Assembly (NCBI GenBank): GCA_046046245.1
Contig: JBJOKE010000082.1
Location: forward strand, 1-34,676
Reading direction: 5' to 3'
DNA length: 34,676 nucleotides
Source of the DNA: UBA4615 sp046046245
GTDB lineage: Bacteria; Pseudomonadota; Gammaproteobacteria; Burkholderiales; Burkholderiaceae_E
This document shows, one piece after another, positions 1 to 7,490 of this stretch. Numbering within the stretch: the stretch's first letter is position 1; each line of letters begins with the position of its first letter. The notes below the pieces were generated by a model that was given only the letters and a program-made list of their open reading frames with translations, ran no database searches and was not told the DNA's origin. The position numbers and the translations under genes are program-made.

Positions 1-41
1 GCGCTGCCGGCCGTCGATCAGAACTGATTCCGTAGTGCGCA

Positions 42-69
42 CGTGTCCACCTATTGTTTGGTGGACACG
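42..69. promoter_or_regulatory. Perfect inverted repeat, possible operator or terminator
   Basis: Two perfect 10-base arms, CGTGTCCACC at 42-51 and GGTGGACACG at 60-69, flank the 8-base loop TATTGTTT. The element lies upstream of the sensor kinase in the least GC-rich part of the window. No T tract follows on the + strand, so an operator for a dimeric regulator is as likely as a terminator for a gene left of the window. The structure is seen directly; its role is inferred. Confidence 0.5.
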
Positions 70-196
70 ATGCTCCTTGCCTCGTCCACGTCGATCAAGA
101 TGAGTTCACCGCGCGCATACGCCGATTGTAGTCCGATGCTACGTAGGGGTTGCCACGGCTGCGAGCACTGTCGCCCTTGGCGGAACTGTCCTACTC

Positions 197-1699
197 TTGG
201 TCTTGCAGGATGGAAAGCCGCACCTGTCGGCAATTCAGGCTGCACCAGCGATCATCTTTGGCCTATCGCTGCACTATGCATTCTTGCGATTGCCGCTGTG
301 GGTTTCCGCCTCGATCGGTTGGGCGGTCACTCTCGCAGCCATCGTTTGGGTGCCCGCTGCAGTTGGAGAGAGTGAGTTCGTTCGGAACGTCGTATACCTA
401 GTATTCGCCAACTTCTTTGGCATGGTGCTTTCGCAACTCGTCGAAACACGTGAGCGCGAACTGTTCTTCCAAAGGAGGAGGGCCGAGGCCGCGCAGGCGG
501 AAGCGCGCGAACGGCAGGCTGCCGCGGAGGAGGCTGACAGGCAGAAGACACGGCTGATCGCTGCTGTCAGTCATGATCTCCGTCAGCCAATGACTGCCGC
601 ACTCGCTTATTTGGAGGCCATGCGTTCGGGCCTGGTATCGAATGAAATTGAGGCGGCTCGGTTATCCGCCGAGCGTGCTGAGGCGTCGGTAAGGATGCTA
701 GGCTCGACTCTTGACCACCTGTTGACCGCGGCTCGTTATGACAGCGGTACTGAGGCTCTGAGCATCGGCTTTGTCGAATTGACTCCACTGCTGCGGGACT
801 TATATGAAGCATTTGTCGGTGAGGCGGAACGCCGATCAGTTCGGTTGCGAATCCGACTGCCGCGTGAGAGGACTGTGCTTACTACCGACTTGCGCTCCGC
901 TCATCGTGTACTGAGCAATCTTGTCGCGAACGCGATCAAGTTCAGTGATCCAGGCAGGGGGAACGTTTCAGAGGTCCTCGTCGCCGCTCGCTTGAGAAAT
1001 GGGGTCTGCCGGATCGACGTGTTTGATAGCGGGATCGGGATTGCGTCCGAACAAGCCGTAGAGATCTGGAAGCCTTTTGTTCAACTCAACAACATTGAGC
1101 GGGATAGGGAGCGGGGGCTCGGGCTTGGCCTGTTCTTGGTCAAGAGGATCGTCGAGCAGCTTCCTGGGCACTCGATTTCAATGCAGTCTACCCTGGGGCG
1201 AGGCTCGCGGTTTACGCTATCAATGCCGGCGTCCACGTTGAAGAGTTTGCCCGACGCACCAGCGAATTCGGCGTCAGAAACACCCCCCATCGACCCCACC
1301 ACCCTCTCCGGCGCCTACGTTCTCCTTCTCGAAGACGACCGCGACACCCGAATCGCCGTAGGCGAGATGCTGGAAGCCTGGGGGGTCATCGTGTCGGCCG
1401 GTGCGACCATGACGGAGATGTTGGGGCGCCATGCCGATTCGGATCGAATGGTCGATGCCATCATCTGCGATTACCGCCTCGCCGGTGGAACGAACGGTGT
1501 CGACGCGATCGAGCAACTGCGGAATCGCCTGGGGTATGCTCCTCATGCGGTGCTGATCACCGGCGAACCGGACATCGCGCCGATCCGAGCGCGGGCCGGG
1601 CCCGAGACGACGGTGCTGCACAAGCCCTTCCCGCCGGATTCGCTGGCTCGCCCGCTGCTGCGGGCCGTCCAGGCCGCGCGCCAGCTCGAGGAGGGGTGA
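197..1699 (+). CDS. Hybrid sensor histidine kinase with C-terminal receiver domain
   Basis: Membrane sensor kinase that autophosphorylates on His and carries its own receiver. Residues about 1-80 are hydrophobic (two or more membrane segments), followed by a charged coiled-coil-like linker (84-118). The H-box is SHDLRQPM with His126; the N-box is NLVANAIKFS (241-250); the G1 box is DSGIGIAS (from 277) and the G2 box GLGLGL (307-312). After a Pro/Ser/Thr linker (about 350-370) comes a receiver with acidic residues at 380-381, phosphoacceptor Asp425 in CDYRL and Lys476 in HKPF. The start at 197 is TTG and is uncertain: the same frame stays open and hydrophobic back to a TGA at 101-103, with no good start codon between. 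The true N-terminus may therefore lie in another frame upstream (frameshift) or be truncated. The kinase half is less GC-rich than the receiver half. The input signal cannot be read; no separate response regulator is adjacent. Confidence 0.88.
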   Translation: MVLQDGKPHLSAIQAAPAIIFGLSLHYAFLRLPLWVSASIGWAVTLAAIVWVPAAVGESEFVRNVVYLVFANFFGMVLSQLVETRERELFFQRRRAEAAQAEARERQAAAEEADRQKTRLIAAVSHDLRQPMTAALAYLEAMRSGLVSNEIEAARLSAERAEASVRMLGSTLDHLLTAARYDSGTEALSIGFVELTPLLRDLYEAFVGEAERRSVRLRIRLPRERTVLTTDLRSAHRVLSNLVANAIKFSDPGRGNVSEVLVAARLRNGVCRIDVFDSGIGIASEQAVEIWKPFVQLNNIERDRERGLGLGLFLVKRIVEQLPGHSISMQSTLGRGSRFTLSMPASTLKSLPDAPANSASETPPIDPTTLSGAYVLLLEDDRDTRIAVGEMLEAWGVIVSAGATMTEMLGRHADSDRMVDAIICDYRLAGGTNGVDAIEQLRNRLGYAPHAVLITGEPDIAPIRARAGPETTVLHKPFPPDSLARPLLRAVQAARQLEEG

Positions 1700-1722
1700 T
1701 TCGTCTCATCCCCGAGGTCACG

Positions 1723-2874
1723 ATGATCGAGCGCACGCTGTTCTCCGAGCACCACCTGCAGTTCCGCGACACCGTCCGGCGCTTCCTCGAGAAGGAGGTC
1801 GCCCCTCACCACGCCAGGTGGGAGGATGACGGCTACGTCGATCGCGGCGTCTGGACCAAGGCCGGCGAGGCGGGCCTGCTGTGCACGTCGATGCCGGAGG
1901 CCTACGGCGGCGCGGACGCCGACAAGCTCTATTCGGTCGCGCTGTTCGAGGAAATCGCGCGGCAGGGCTTCACGGGGCTGGGCTTCGGCCTGCACAACGA
2001 GATCGTGGCGCCCTACATCCTCAGCTACGGCACGGAGGCCCAGCGGCAGAAGTACCTGCCCGCGATGGCGCGCGGCGAGGTGATCGGCGCGATCGCCATG
2101 AGCGAGCCGGCCGCCGGCTCGGACCTGCAGGGCATCCGCACGACGGCCACGGACGCCGGCGATCACTTCGTGCTCAACGGGTCCAAGACCTTCATCACCA
2201 ACGGCTGGCACGCGGATCTGGTCATCGTCGTGGCCAAGACCAATCCGGCGGCCGGCGCCAAGGGTACGAGCCTGCTCCTGGTGGAACGCGGCATGCCGGG
2301 CTTCGAGAAGGGCAAGCGGCTGAAGAAGGTCGGCATGAAGGCGCAGGACACGTCGGAGCTGTTCTTCGACAACGTCCGGGTCCCGAAGGAAAACCTGCTG
2401 GGCGAGGTCAATCGCGGTTTCGTCTACCTGATGCAGGAACTCCCCTGGGAGCGGCTGCAGATCGCCATCAGCGGCATCGAGGCGGCGCAGGCGGCGATCG
2501 ATTGGACGGTGGACTACACGAAGGAACGCAAGGCCTTCGGCACCACGGTCGCGAGCTTCCAGACGACGCGCTTCAAGCTGGCGGAACTCCAGACGCAGGT
2601 CCAGGTCGCCCGGGTGTTCGTCGACAAGTGCATCGAGCTGCTGCTCGAGAAGAAGCTCGACACGGCCACGGCGTCGATGGCCAAGTACTGGTGCTCGGAC
2701 CTGCAGTGCCAGGTGATCGACGAGTGCGTCCAGCTGCACGGCGGCTACGGCTACATGTGGGAGTACCCGATCGCGCGCGCGTGGGCCGATGCGCGCGTGC
2801 AGCGGATCTACGGCGGCACGAACGAGATCATGAAGGAAGTGATCACGCGGTCGATGGGGCTGGGCGCGCGCTGA
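1723..2874 (+). CDS. Acyl-CoA dehydrogenase, long-chain (LCAD)-like
   Basis: FAD-dependent oxidation of acyl-CoA to trans-2-enoyl-CoA, passing electrons to ETF; cytoplasmic. The 383-residue length is normal for the family. Seen: the family signature region with IAMSEPAAGSDL near residues 124-135, the FAD-binding segment KTFITNG, and the C-terminal QLHGGYGYMWEYP and IYGGTNEIMKE. As in mammalian LCAD, Gly stands where MCAD has its catalytic Glu (IYGGT rather than IYEGT). The base is expected to be Glu243 in the LPWERL motif, matching LPQERL of LCAD and the LERL of isovaleryl-CoA dehydrogenase. ATG 1723 is chosen because GAGG lies 5 bases upstream and homologues begin with this ERTLF-type sequence. 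A GTG at 1696 overlapping the kinase stop is the alternative. The substrate is not determinable; a branched or long chain is plausible. Confidence 0.93.
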   Translation: MIERTLFSEHHLQFRDTVRRFLEKEVAPHHARWEDDGYVDRGVWTKAGEAGLLCTSMPEAYGGADADKLYSVALFEEIARQGFTGLGFGLHNEIVAPYILSYGTEAQRQKYLPAMARGEVIGAIAMSEPAAGSDLQGIRTTATDAGDHFVLNGSKTFITNGWHADLVIVVAKTNPAAGAKGTSLLLVERGMPGFEKGKRLKKVGMKAQDTSELFFDNVRVPKENLLGEVNRGFVYLMQELPWERLQIAISGIEAAQAAIDWTVDYTKERKAFGTTVASFQTTRFKLAELQTQVQVARVFVDKCIELLLEKKLDTATASMAKYWCSDLQCQVIDECVQLHGGYGYMWEYPIARAWADARVQRIYGGTNEIMKEVITRSMGLGAR

Positions 2875-3199
2875 CCCGGGACGCCCGCCGCCCGCGCCGG
2901 CCGCACGGCCGCTGGATGGCTGGGCATCCGCATCGAGGGCGACGCAGGGAGGCTTCGTCGCACCGCCCGCCCGCCGATTCGTGGAATCGCAGGCGCACGC
3001 GAGGGGGATGCAGCCATCGCCCGGTCGCTGGAATGGGCTGGCACCGCAGCTTCGCCCGCACCCGTGCCGCGCCGGCGCCGCGACGAGGTAGCGCACTCCC
3101 TCGGCAAAGCGGGGGCGCGGTTCCCCCGCGGCCCGCATTGCGGTAGATTCGGCCGCCCCGCGCAGATCCCAAGACCCGGACAGACACAAGGAGACCTCG
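2875..3199. other. Intergenic region of 325 bases with one hairpin
   Basis: No credible gene is visible: reading frames across it are shadows lacking a start with a ribosome site. It contains a perfect 7-bp stem, GCGGGGG (3109-3115) and CCCCCGC (3123-3129), with a 7-base loop and no T tract. This is a weak terminator candidate for the dehydrogenase gene. AAGGAG just before 3200 is the ribosome site of the next gene. I see no convincing promoter. Confidence 0.4.
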
Positions 3200-4171
3200 A
3201 TGATCCGTACATTCCAGACCCTCGCTGCGGCCGTCATGATGAGCCTCGCCGGCACTGCCGCCGCGCAGACCACCCTCAAGATCGGCTACGCCGTCGCGCG
3301 CGATTCCCACTATGGCGTGGGCGCCACGGTGTTCTGCGAGGACATCGAGAAGACCACGGCGGGCCGCTTCAAGTGCCAGCACTTCCCTGCCGCGGCGCTC
3401 GGCGGCGAGAGCCAGATGATCGAGGCGGTGCAGCTCGGCACGCTGGACCTGGTGATCACCTCCACCGGCCCGGTCGGCAACTTCGTGCCCGAGACCAAGA
3501 TCGTCGACATCCCGTTCCTGTTCCGGGACTACGACCATGCGCGCAAGACGCTCGACGGCCCGATCGGCCAGGACCTGCTGGGCAAGTTTCCGCAGCGCAA
3601 CCTGATCGCGCTGGTCTGGACCGAGAACGGGTTCCGGCACATGACGAACGGCAAGCGCCCGATCGTCAAGCCCGACGACGCGAAGGGCCTGAAGATGCGC
3701 ACGATGGAAAACAAGGTGCACATGGACGGCTACCGCACGTTCGGCATCCTGCCGACGCCGATGGCCTTCCCCGAGGTGTACGGCGCACTCCAGCAGGGCG
3801 TGGTCGACGGCCAGGAGAACCCGATCCCGGTGATCCTGTCGGCCAAGTTCTCGCAGGTCCAGAAGCACCTGTCGCTGACCGGGCACGTGTACTCGCCGGC
3901 GCTGCTGCTGCTGACGCCGAAGGTCTGGAACGCACTCTCGGAAGCCGACAAGAAGGCGTTCCAGGAGGCCGCCAGGAAATCGGCGGCGGCGCAGCGCAAG
4001 CGCGTCAACGACGACGAGGACCGGGGCATCGCCCAGCTGGAGAAGGACGGGATGACCGTCGTGCGAAACGTCGACGGCAACGCGTTCCGCGACGCGCTGA
4101 AGCCGGCCTACGCGGCCTACGAGAAGGAATTCGGGGCCGAGAACATCCGGCGCATCCAGGCGGTCAAGTGA
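3200..4171 (+). CDS. dctP: TRAP transporter substrate-binding protein, DctP family
   Basis: Periplasmic receptor of a tripartite ATP-independent transporter, which captures a carboxylate-type solute for the DctQ/DctM permease. A clear Sec signal peptide is present (MIRTFQ, hydrophobic core, cleavage after AAAQ around residue 23). The mature protein opens with TTLKIGYAV, typical of the family. Conserved features seen are the ALGGESQMIEAVQLGTLD block, the KMRTMEN segment whose Arg usually pairs with the ligand carboxylate, and GVVDGQENP. Length is 323, normal for DctP. AAGGAG sits 7 bases before the ATG. It is the first gene of a dctP-dctQ-dctM string. The ligand cannot be identified from sequence; C4-dicarboxylates, keto acids and sugar acids are all known for the family. 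Confidence 0.93.
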   Translation: MIRTFQTLAAAVMMSLAGTAAAQTTLKIGYAVARDSHYGVGATVFCEDIEKTTAGRFKCQHFPAAALGGESQMIEAVQLGTLDLVITSTGPVGNFVPETKIVDIPFLFRDYDHARKTLDGPIGQDLLGKFPQRNLIALVWTENGFRHMTNGKRPIVKPDDAKGLKMRTMENKVHMDGYRTFGILPTPMAFPEVYGALQQGVVDGQENPIPVILSAKFSQVQKHLSLTGHVYSPALLLLTPKVWNALSEADKKAFQEAARKSAAAQRKRVNDDEDRGIAQLEKDGMTVVRNVDGNAFRDALKPAYAAYEKEFGAENIRRIQAVK

Positions 4172-4182
4172 TCTGAGCCTCC

Positions 4183-4204
4183 GGGGCCGTCGCGCGGCGG
4201 CCCC
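4183..4204 (+). promoter_or_regulatory. Intercistronic hairpin between dctP and dctQ
   Basis: GGGGCCG (4183-4189) and CGGCCCC (4198-4204) form a perfect 7-bp GC stem with an 8-base loop, 11 bases after the dctP stop. No T tract follows. Such hairpins after binding-protein genes often protect the upstream mRNA or attenuate read-through, giving more receptor than permease. The structure is seen; the role is inferred. Confidence 0.45.
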
Positions 4205-4259
4205 GCCCCTCCGGGACGCGCAGGCCGCGCCCGTCCATTCCCGCACCCCTCCCGCAGCC

Positions 4260-4772
4260 GTGGACACCTTCGAGCGAGCCTTCCTGGCGGCCAACCGCTG
4301 GGCGCTGATCCTCATCCTCGCGGCGATGTCGGTGATCATCTTCACCAACGTCGTGCTGCGCTACGCGTTCGGCGACTCGATCCCGTGGGCCGAGGAGGTG
4401 TCGCGGCACCTGATGATCTGGCTGACCTTCCTCGGCGCCGGACCGGTGCTGCGCTACGGCGGCCACATCGCGGTCGAGAACCTGCAGGACGGCCTGCCGC
4501 GCGGCGCCGCGGTCGCACTGCGGATCCTGGTCGCGCTGATGCTCTTCGGGTTCTTCGCGTTCATGGTCTGGTACGGCTGGCTCTACATGGAGCGCACGAA
4601 GTTCCAGATGACGCCGGCGACCCAGGTGCCGATGTCGTGGGTGTACGCGTCGATGCCCGTCGGCGGCGCGCTGCTCTTCGTCCACTGGCTGCTGGTGGTC
4701 CGCGCCTACGTGGCGCGGCGCGAGTTCGCCAGCGACGCCCACTTCGACGCCAACGCGAGCGCCTCGCTGTGA
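4260..4772 (+). CDS. dctQ: TRAP transporter small permease subunit, DctQ family
   Basis: Small inner-membrane subunit that pairs with DctM in solute/Na+ or H+ symport. The 170-residue protein has four hydrophobic segments, as expected (about residues 15-35, 50-70, 87-110 and 130-150). It carries the family-like stretch FTNVVLRYAFGDSIPWAEEVSRHLMIW, in which the PWAEE acidic cluster between helices 1 and 2 is characteristic. The GTG start at 4260 has no ATG alternative and no clear ribosome site. The last codons overlap the dctM start (GTGA at 4769-4772), indicating translational coupling. Confidence 0.9.
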   Translation: MDTFERAFLAANRWALILILAAMSVIIFTNVVLRYAFGDSIPWAEEVSRHLMIWLTFLGAGPVLRYGGHIAVENLQDGLPRGAAVALRILVALMLFGFFAFMVWYGWLYMERTKFQMTPATQVPMSWVYASMPVGGALLFVHWLLVVRAYVARREFASDAHFDANASASL

Positions 4773-6061
4773 GCCCGGCCGTCGTCCTGCTGCTGTCGGT
4801 CTGCCTGTTCCTCGCGATCGGCGTACCGGTCGCGTTCGCGCTCGGGTTCGCCACCATCGCCGCGCTGATGGTCACCGGCGCCTATCCGCTGTTCGTGGTG
4901 CTGAAGGAGACCTTCAGCGGCATGGACAGCTTCCCGCTGATGGCGGTGCCGTTCTTCATCCTCGCCGCCGAGCTGATGAGCGGCGGCTCGCTGACCGAGG
5001 TGCTGCTGCGCTTCGCCGGCCAGTTCGTGGGCCACAAGCGCGGCGGTCTGGGCTACACCAACGTCGCGTCGCTGACCTTCTTCTCGGGCATCTCGGGCAG
5101 CGCGCTCGCCGATGCCGCGGGCCCCGGCTCGATGCTGATCAAGATGATGGACAAGGCCGGGTACGACCGCAGCTACGCGGCGGCGCTCACGGCCTCGACC
5201 GCGATCGTCGGACCGATCATCCCGCCGTCGATCATCATGATCGTCTACGCGCTGCAGGCCGAGAACGTGTCGGCGGGCGAGCTCTTCGCCGCGGGCGTGC
5301 TGCCCGGCATCGCGGTGGCGATCGCGATGTGCGTCGTCAACTTCTGGATCTCGAAGCAGCGCAACTACCGGGGGGAGGGCAGCCTGCCGCCGCTCGGCAC
5401 GATCCTGCGCAACACCTGGCTCGCGCTGCCCGCGCTGCTGCTGCCGGTGCTGATCCTGGGCGGCATGCGCGCGGGCTGGTTCACGCCCACCGAGGCCTCG
5501 GTCGTCGCGGTGTTCTACGCGCTGGTCTGCGGCAAGTTCGTCTACCGAACGCTCGAGTGGAAGGCGCTGCCCGACATCCTCGCGCGCTCGGCGCTGCTCA
5601 CCGCGTCGGTGCTGATCATCATCGGCCTGTCGGGCGCGTTCGCCTGGGTGCTGACCATCGAGGGCATCCCGCAGCTGGTGGCCGAATGGATCAAGGCGCA
5701 GGACTTCAGCCCGTGGATGTTCCTGGTCGTGCTGAACCTGTTCCTGCTGGCCTTCGGGGTCTTCATGGAGCCGCTGCCCGGCGTGATGGTGCTTGTGCCG
5801 ATCCTCGCGCCGGTGGCGACGTCGCTCGGCATCGATCCGATCCACTTCGCGATGGTCGTGATCTACAACCTCACGCTCGGCATGCTGACGCCGCCGGTGG
5901 GCGGTCTGCTGTTCGTGACCTCGAACGTCGCACGCGTGCCGATGGGACCGCTGGTGCGCGAGCTCAAGCCGTTCCTGCTGGCCCACGGCGTGGTGCTCGC
6001 GGTGATCACCTTCTGGCCGAGCCTCTCGACCTGGCTGCCGCGCACGCTCGGCTTCAAGTGA
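4769..6061 (+). CDS. dctM: TRAP transporter large permease subunit, DctM family
   Basis: Main translocating subunit of the TRAP transporter; about 12 hydrophobic segments over 430 residues, the usual length. Seen: the family stretch MDSFPLMAVPFFILAAELM, the SGISGSALADAAGPGSMLI re-entrant-like hairpin region, TASTAIVGPIIPPSI, and the C-terminal NLTLGMLTPPVGG repeat of the same fold. The start is GTG 4769, overlapping the dctQ stop by 4 bases. The frame is open much further upstream inside dctQ, but the protein homology begins here (SPAVVLLLSVCLFLAIGVPVAF). It ends the TRAP operon, followed by a strong bidirectional terminator at 6196-6217. Confidence 0.93.
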   Translation: MSPAVVLLLSVCLFLAIGVPVAFALGFATIAALMVTGAYPLFVVLKETFSGMDSFPLMAVPFFILAAELMSGGSLTEVLLRFAGQFVGHKRGGLGYTNVASLTFFSGISGSALADAAGPGSMLIKMMDKAGYDRSYAAALTASTAIVGPIIPPSIIMIVYALQAENVSAGELFAAGVLPGIAVAIAMCVVNFWISKQRNYRGEGSLPPLGTILRNTWLALPALLLPVLILGGMRAGWFTPTEASVVAVFYALVCGKFVYRTLEWKALPDILARSALLTASVLIIIGLSGAFAWVLTIEGIPQLVAEWIKAQDFSPWMFLVVLNLFLLAFGVFMEPLPGVMVLVPILAPVATSLGIDPIHFAMVVIYNLTLGMLTPPVGGLLFVTSNVARVPMGPLVRELKPFLLAHGVVLAVITFWPSLSTWLPRTLGFK

Positions 6062-6195
6062 GCGACGGCCCGGCTGGCGGGCCTTCGGCCGACGGAATCG
6101 AGGCGGCCCGTAGGGTGCGACGCATGGGCGCGTCGATCATGGACGGGACGCGACGTCGTCGGACGGCGACGATAGCGTAGCGCCCGGAAACGGAA

Positions 6196-6217
6196 ACGGC
6201 CGCCCGGGGGCGGCCGT
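6196..6217. terminator. Bidirectional intrinsic terminator between dctM and the liv operon
   Basis: A perfect 10-bp stem, ACGGCCGCCC (6196-6205) and GGGCGGCCGT (6208-6217), with a 2-base loop. It is followed on the + strand by a pyrimidine run rich in T (CTCGTCTTCTCTCTTTCTC), and on the - strand by GTTTCCGTTTCC. It lies between two convergent operons (TRAP on +, liv on -), where a two-way terminator is expected. Confidence 0.8.
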
Positions 6218-6277
6218 CTCGTCTTCTCTCTTTCTCTTTCAGTCACCCGACGCGGCTCGCGCCGCGTCGCGTGGAGC

Positions 6278-7462
6278 TCACTTCTCCGGCGGCACCGGCA
6301 GGTAGTCGGTGACCTTCATCCAGCGGCTGTTCTGGATCTGCGACATCCGGCTCTGGTCGTTGCCCAGGCGCTTGGTGGCGCTGAAGCTGAGTGCCGGCGA
6401 GCCGAAGATGTCCGGCGGCACCTTCATCGACTCCATCGCCTTCACGAAGCTGTCCACGGTCAGGCTCGGACCGGCGGTACGGGCCGCGGCCGCGAAGGTG
6501 TCGACGATCGCGTAGCCGTAGGCCGAGAAGACGGTCGGCTCCTCGTTGAACTTGGTCTGGTACTTGGTCGCCCAGAACCGGACCTTGTCGTCGGCGGTGT
6601 CGACATAGGGCTGCGCGGCGGTGTGCATGCCGTACAGGCCGTCCATCGCCTTGCCGCCCAGCTTGTGGATCAGCTCGGTGTAGCCCGCCGACGAGACGAT
6701 GAAGTCGGGCGAGAAGCCGGTCTTGCGCGACTCGCCGATCGTGCCGATGGTCTCGCGGATGATGGTGCCCATCACCACCAGGTCGCAGTTGGCGGCCTTC
6801 ATCCGGGCGACCTGCGACGAGAAGTCGGTCGAGCCGCGCTTGAAGGAGGTCTTCTCGGCGAAGTCCTTGCCCATCGACTTCAGCGCCCATTCGGCGCCGC
6901 GCAGCACCTCCAGTCCGAACTCGTCGTCCTGGTAGATGATGCAGGCCTTGGCGTACTGCTTGCGCTTGAACAGCTCGGGCACGCCGGCGCGCATCTGGTC
7001 GTAGTAGGTGGCCGCGAACGAGAACTTCAGCTTGTGCGGCGGGTCGTACATCTCGCGCGCCGCGGTCACCGGGAAGAAGTTGATGACGCCCTTCTCGAAC
7101 TGGATGGGCATCGCCGCGTTGTTCATCGCGGTACCGATGTGGCCCAGCACGGCGAAGACCTTGTCCTGGTTGACCAGCTTCTGCGCGGCGAGCACGGCCT
7201 TGCGCGGATCGTAGGCGTTGTCCTCGATCAGCAGCTTGATCTTGCGGCCGTTGATGCCGCCCTGCTCGTTGATCTCCTCGGCGCGCAGGATCATCCCGTT
7301 GCGGGTCTGCTTGCCGAAGCCGGCGACCGGACCGGACAGGTCCTGGATCGTGCCGACCTTGATCTCGTCCTTGCTGATGCCCTGGCCCTGCTGGGCATGC
7401 GCCAGGCCGATGGACATCGCCAGGATGGCCACGGCCAGGGAGGTTCTGCGCATCACGTTCAT
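6278..7462 (-). CDS. Branched-chain amino acid-type ABC transporter substrate-binding protein
   Basis: Periplasmic type I binding protein feeding the LivHMGF permease encoded just upstream. The Sec signal is MNVMRRTSLAVAILAM, cleaved after AHA near residue 23. The mature part has the family hallmarks KVGTIQDLSGPVAGFGK, NGMILRAEEINEQGGINGRKI and the ligand-region stretch VLGHIGTAMNNAAMP. Length is 394. AGGAGACCTC precedes the ATG. It is the last gene of the operon, 28 bases after the ligase gene. The ligand is uncertain: the acyl-CoA ligase in the operon suggests an aromatic or aliphatic carboxylate rather than leucine, but this is inference. Confidence 0.92.
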   Translation of the reverse strand: MNVMRRTSLAVAILAMSIGLAHAQQGQGISKDEIKVGTIQDLSGPVAGFGKQTRNGMILRAEEINEQGGINGRKIKLLIEDNAYDPRKAVLAAQKLVNQDKVFAVLGHIGTAMNNAAMPIQFEKGVINFFPVTAAREMYDPPHKLKFSFAATYYDQMRAGVPELFKRKQYAKACIIYQDDEFGLEVLRGAEWALKSMGKDFAEKTSFKRGSTDFSSQVARMKAANCDLVVMGTIIRETIGTIGESRKTGFSPDFIVSSAGYTELIHKLGGKAMDGLYGMHTAAQPYVDTADDKVRFWATKYQTKFNEEPTVFSAYGYAIVDTFAAAARTAGPSLTVDSFVKAMESMKVPPDIFGSPALSFSATKRLGNDQSRMSQIQNSRWMKVTDYLPVPPEK

Positions 7463-7490
7463 GAGGTCTCCTGTGGGTGTGGAAATCGCG

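Noticed and set aside
1543..3279. Long minus-strand frame of 578 codons opposite the acyl-CoA dehydrogenase
   Set aside because: It is antisense to a clear enzyme gene, is Arg/His-rich without any domain, and results from the scarcity of stops in 70% GC DNA.
4385..4768. Upstream extension of the dctM frame inside dctQ
   Set aside because: The extra residues are Arg/Gly-rich and lack membrane segments. The GTGA overlap at 4769 and the family N-terminus fix the real start.
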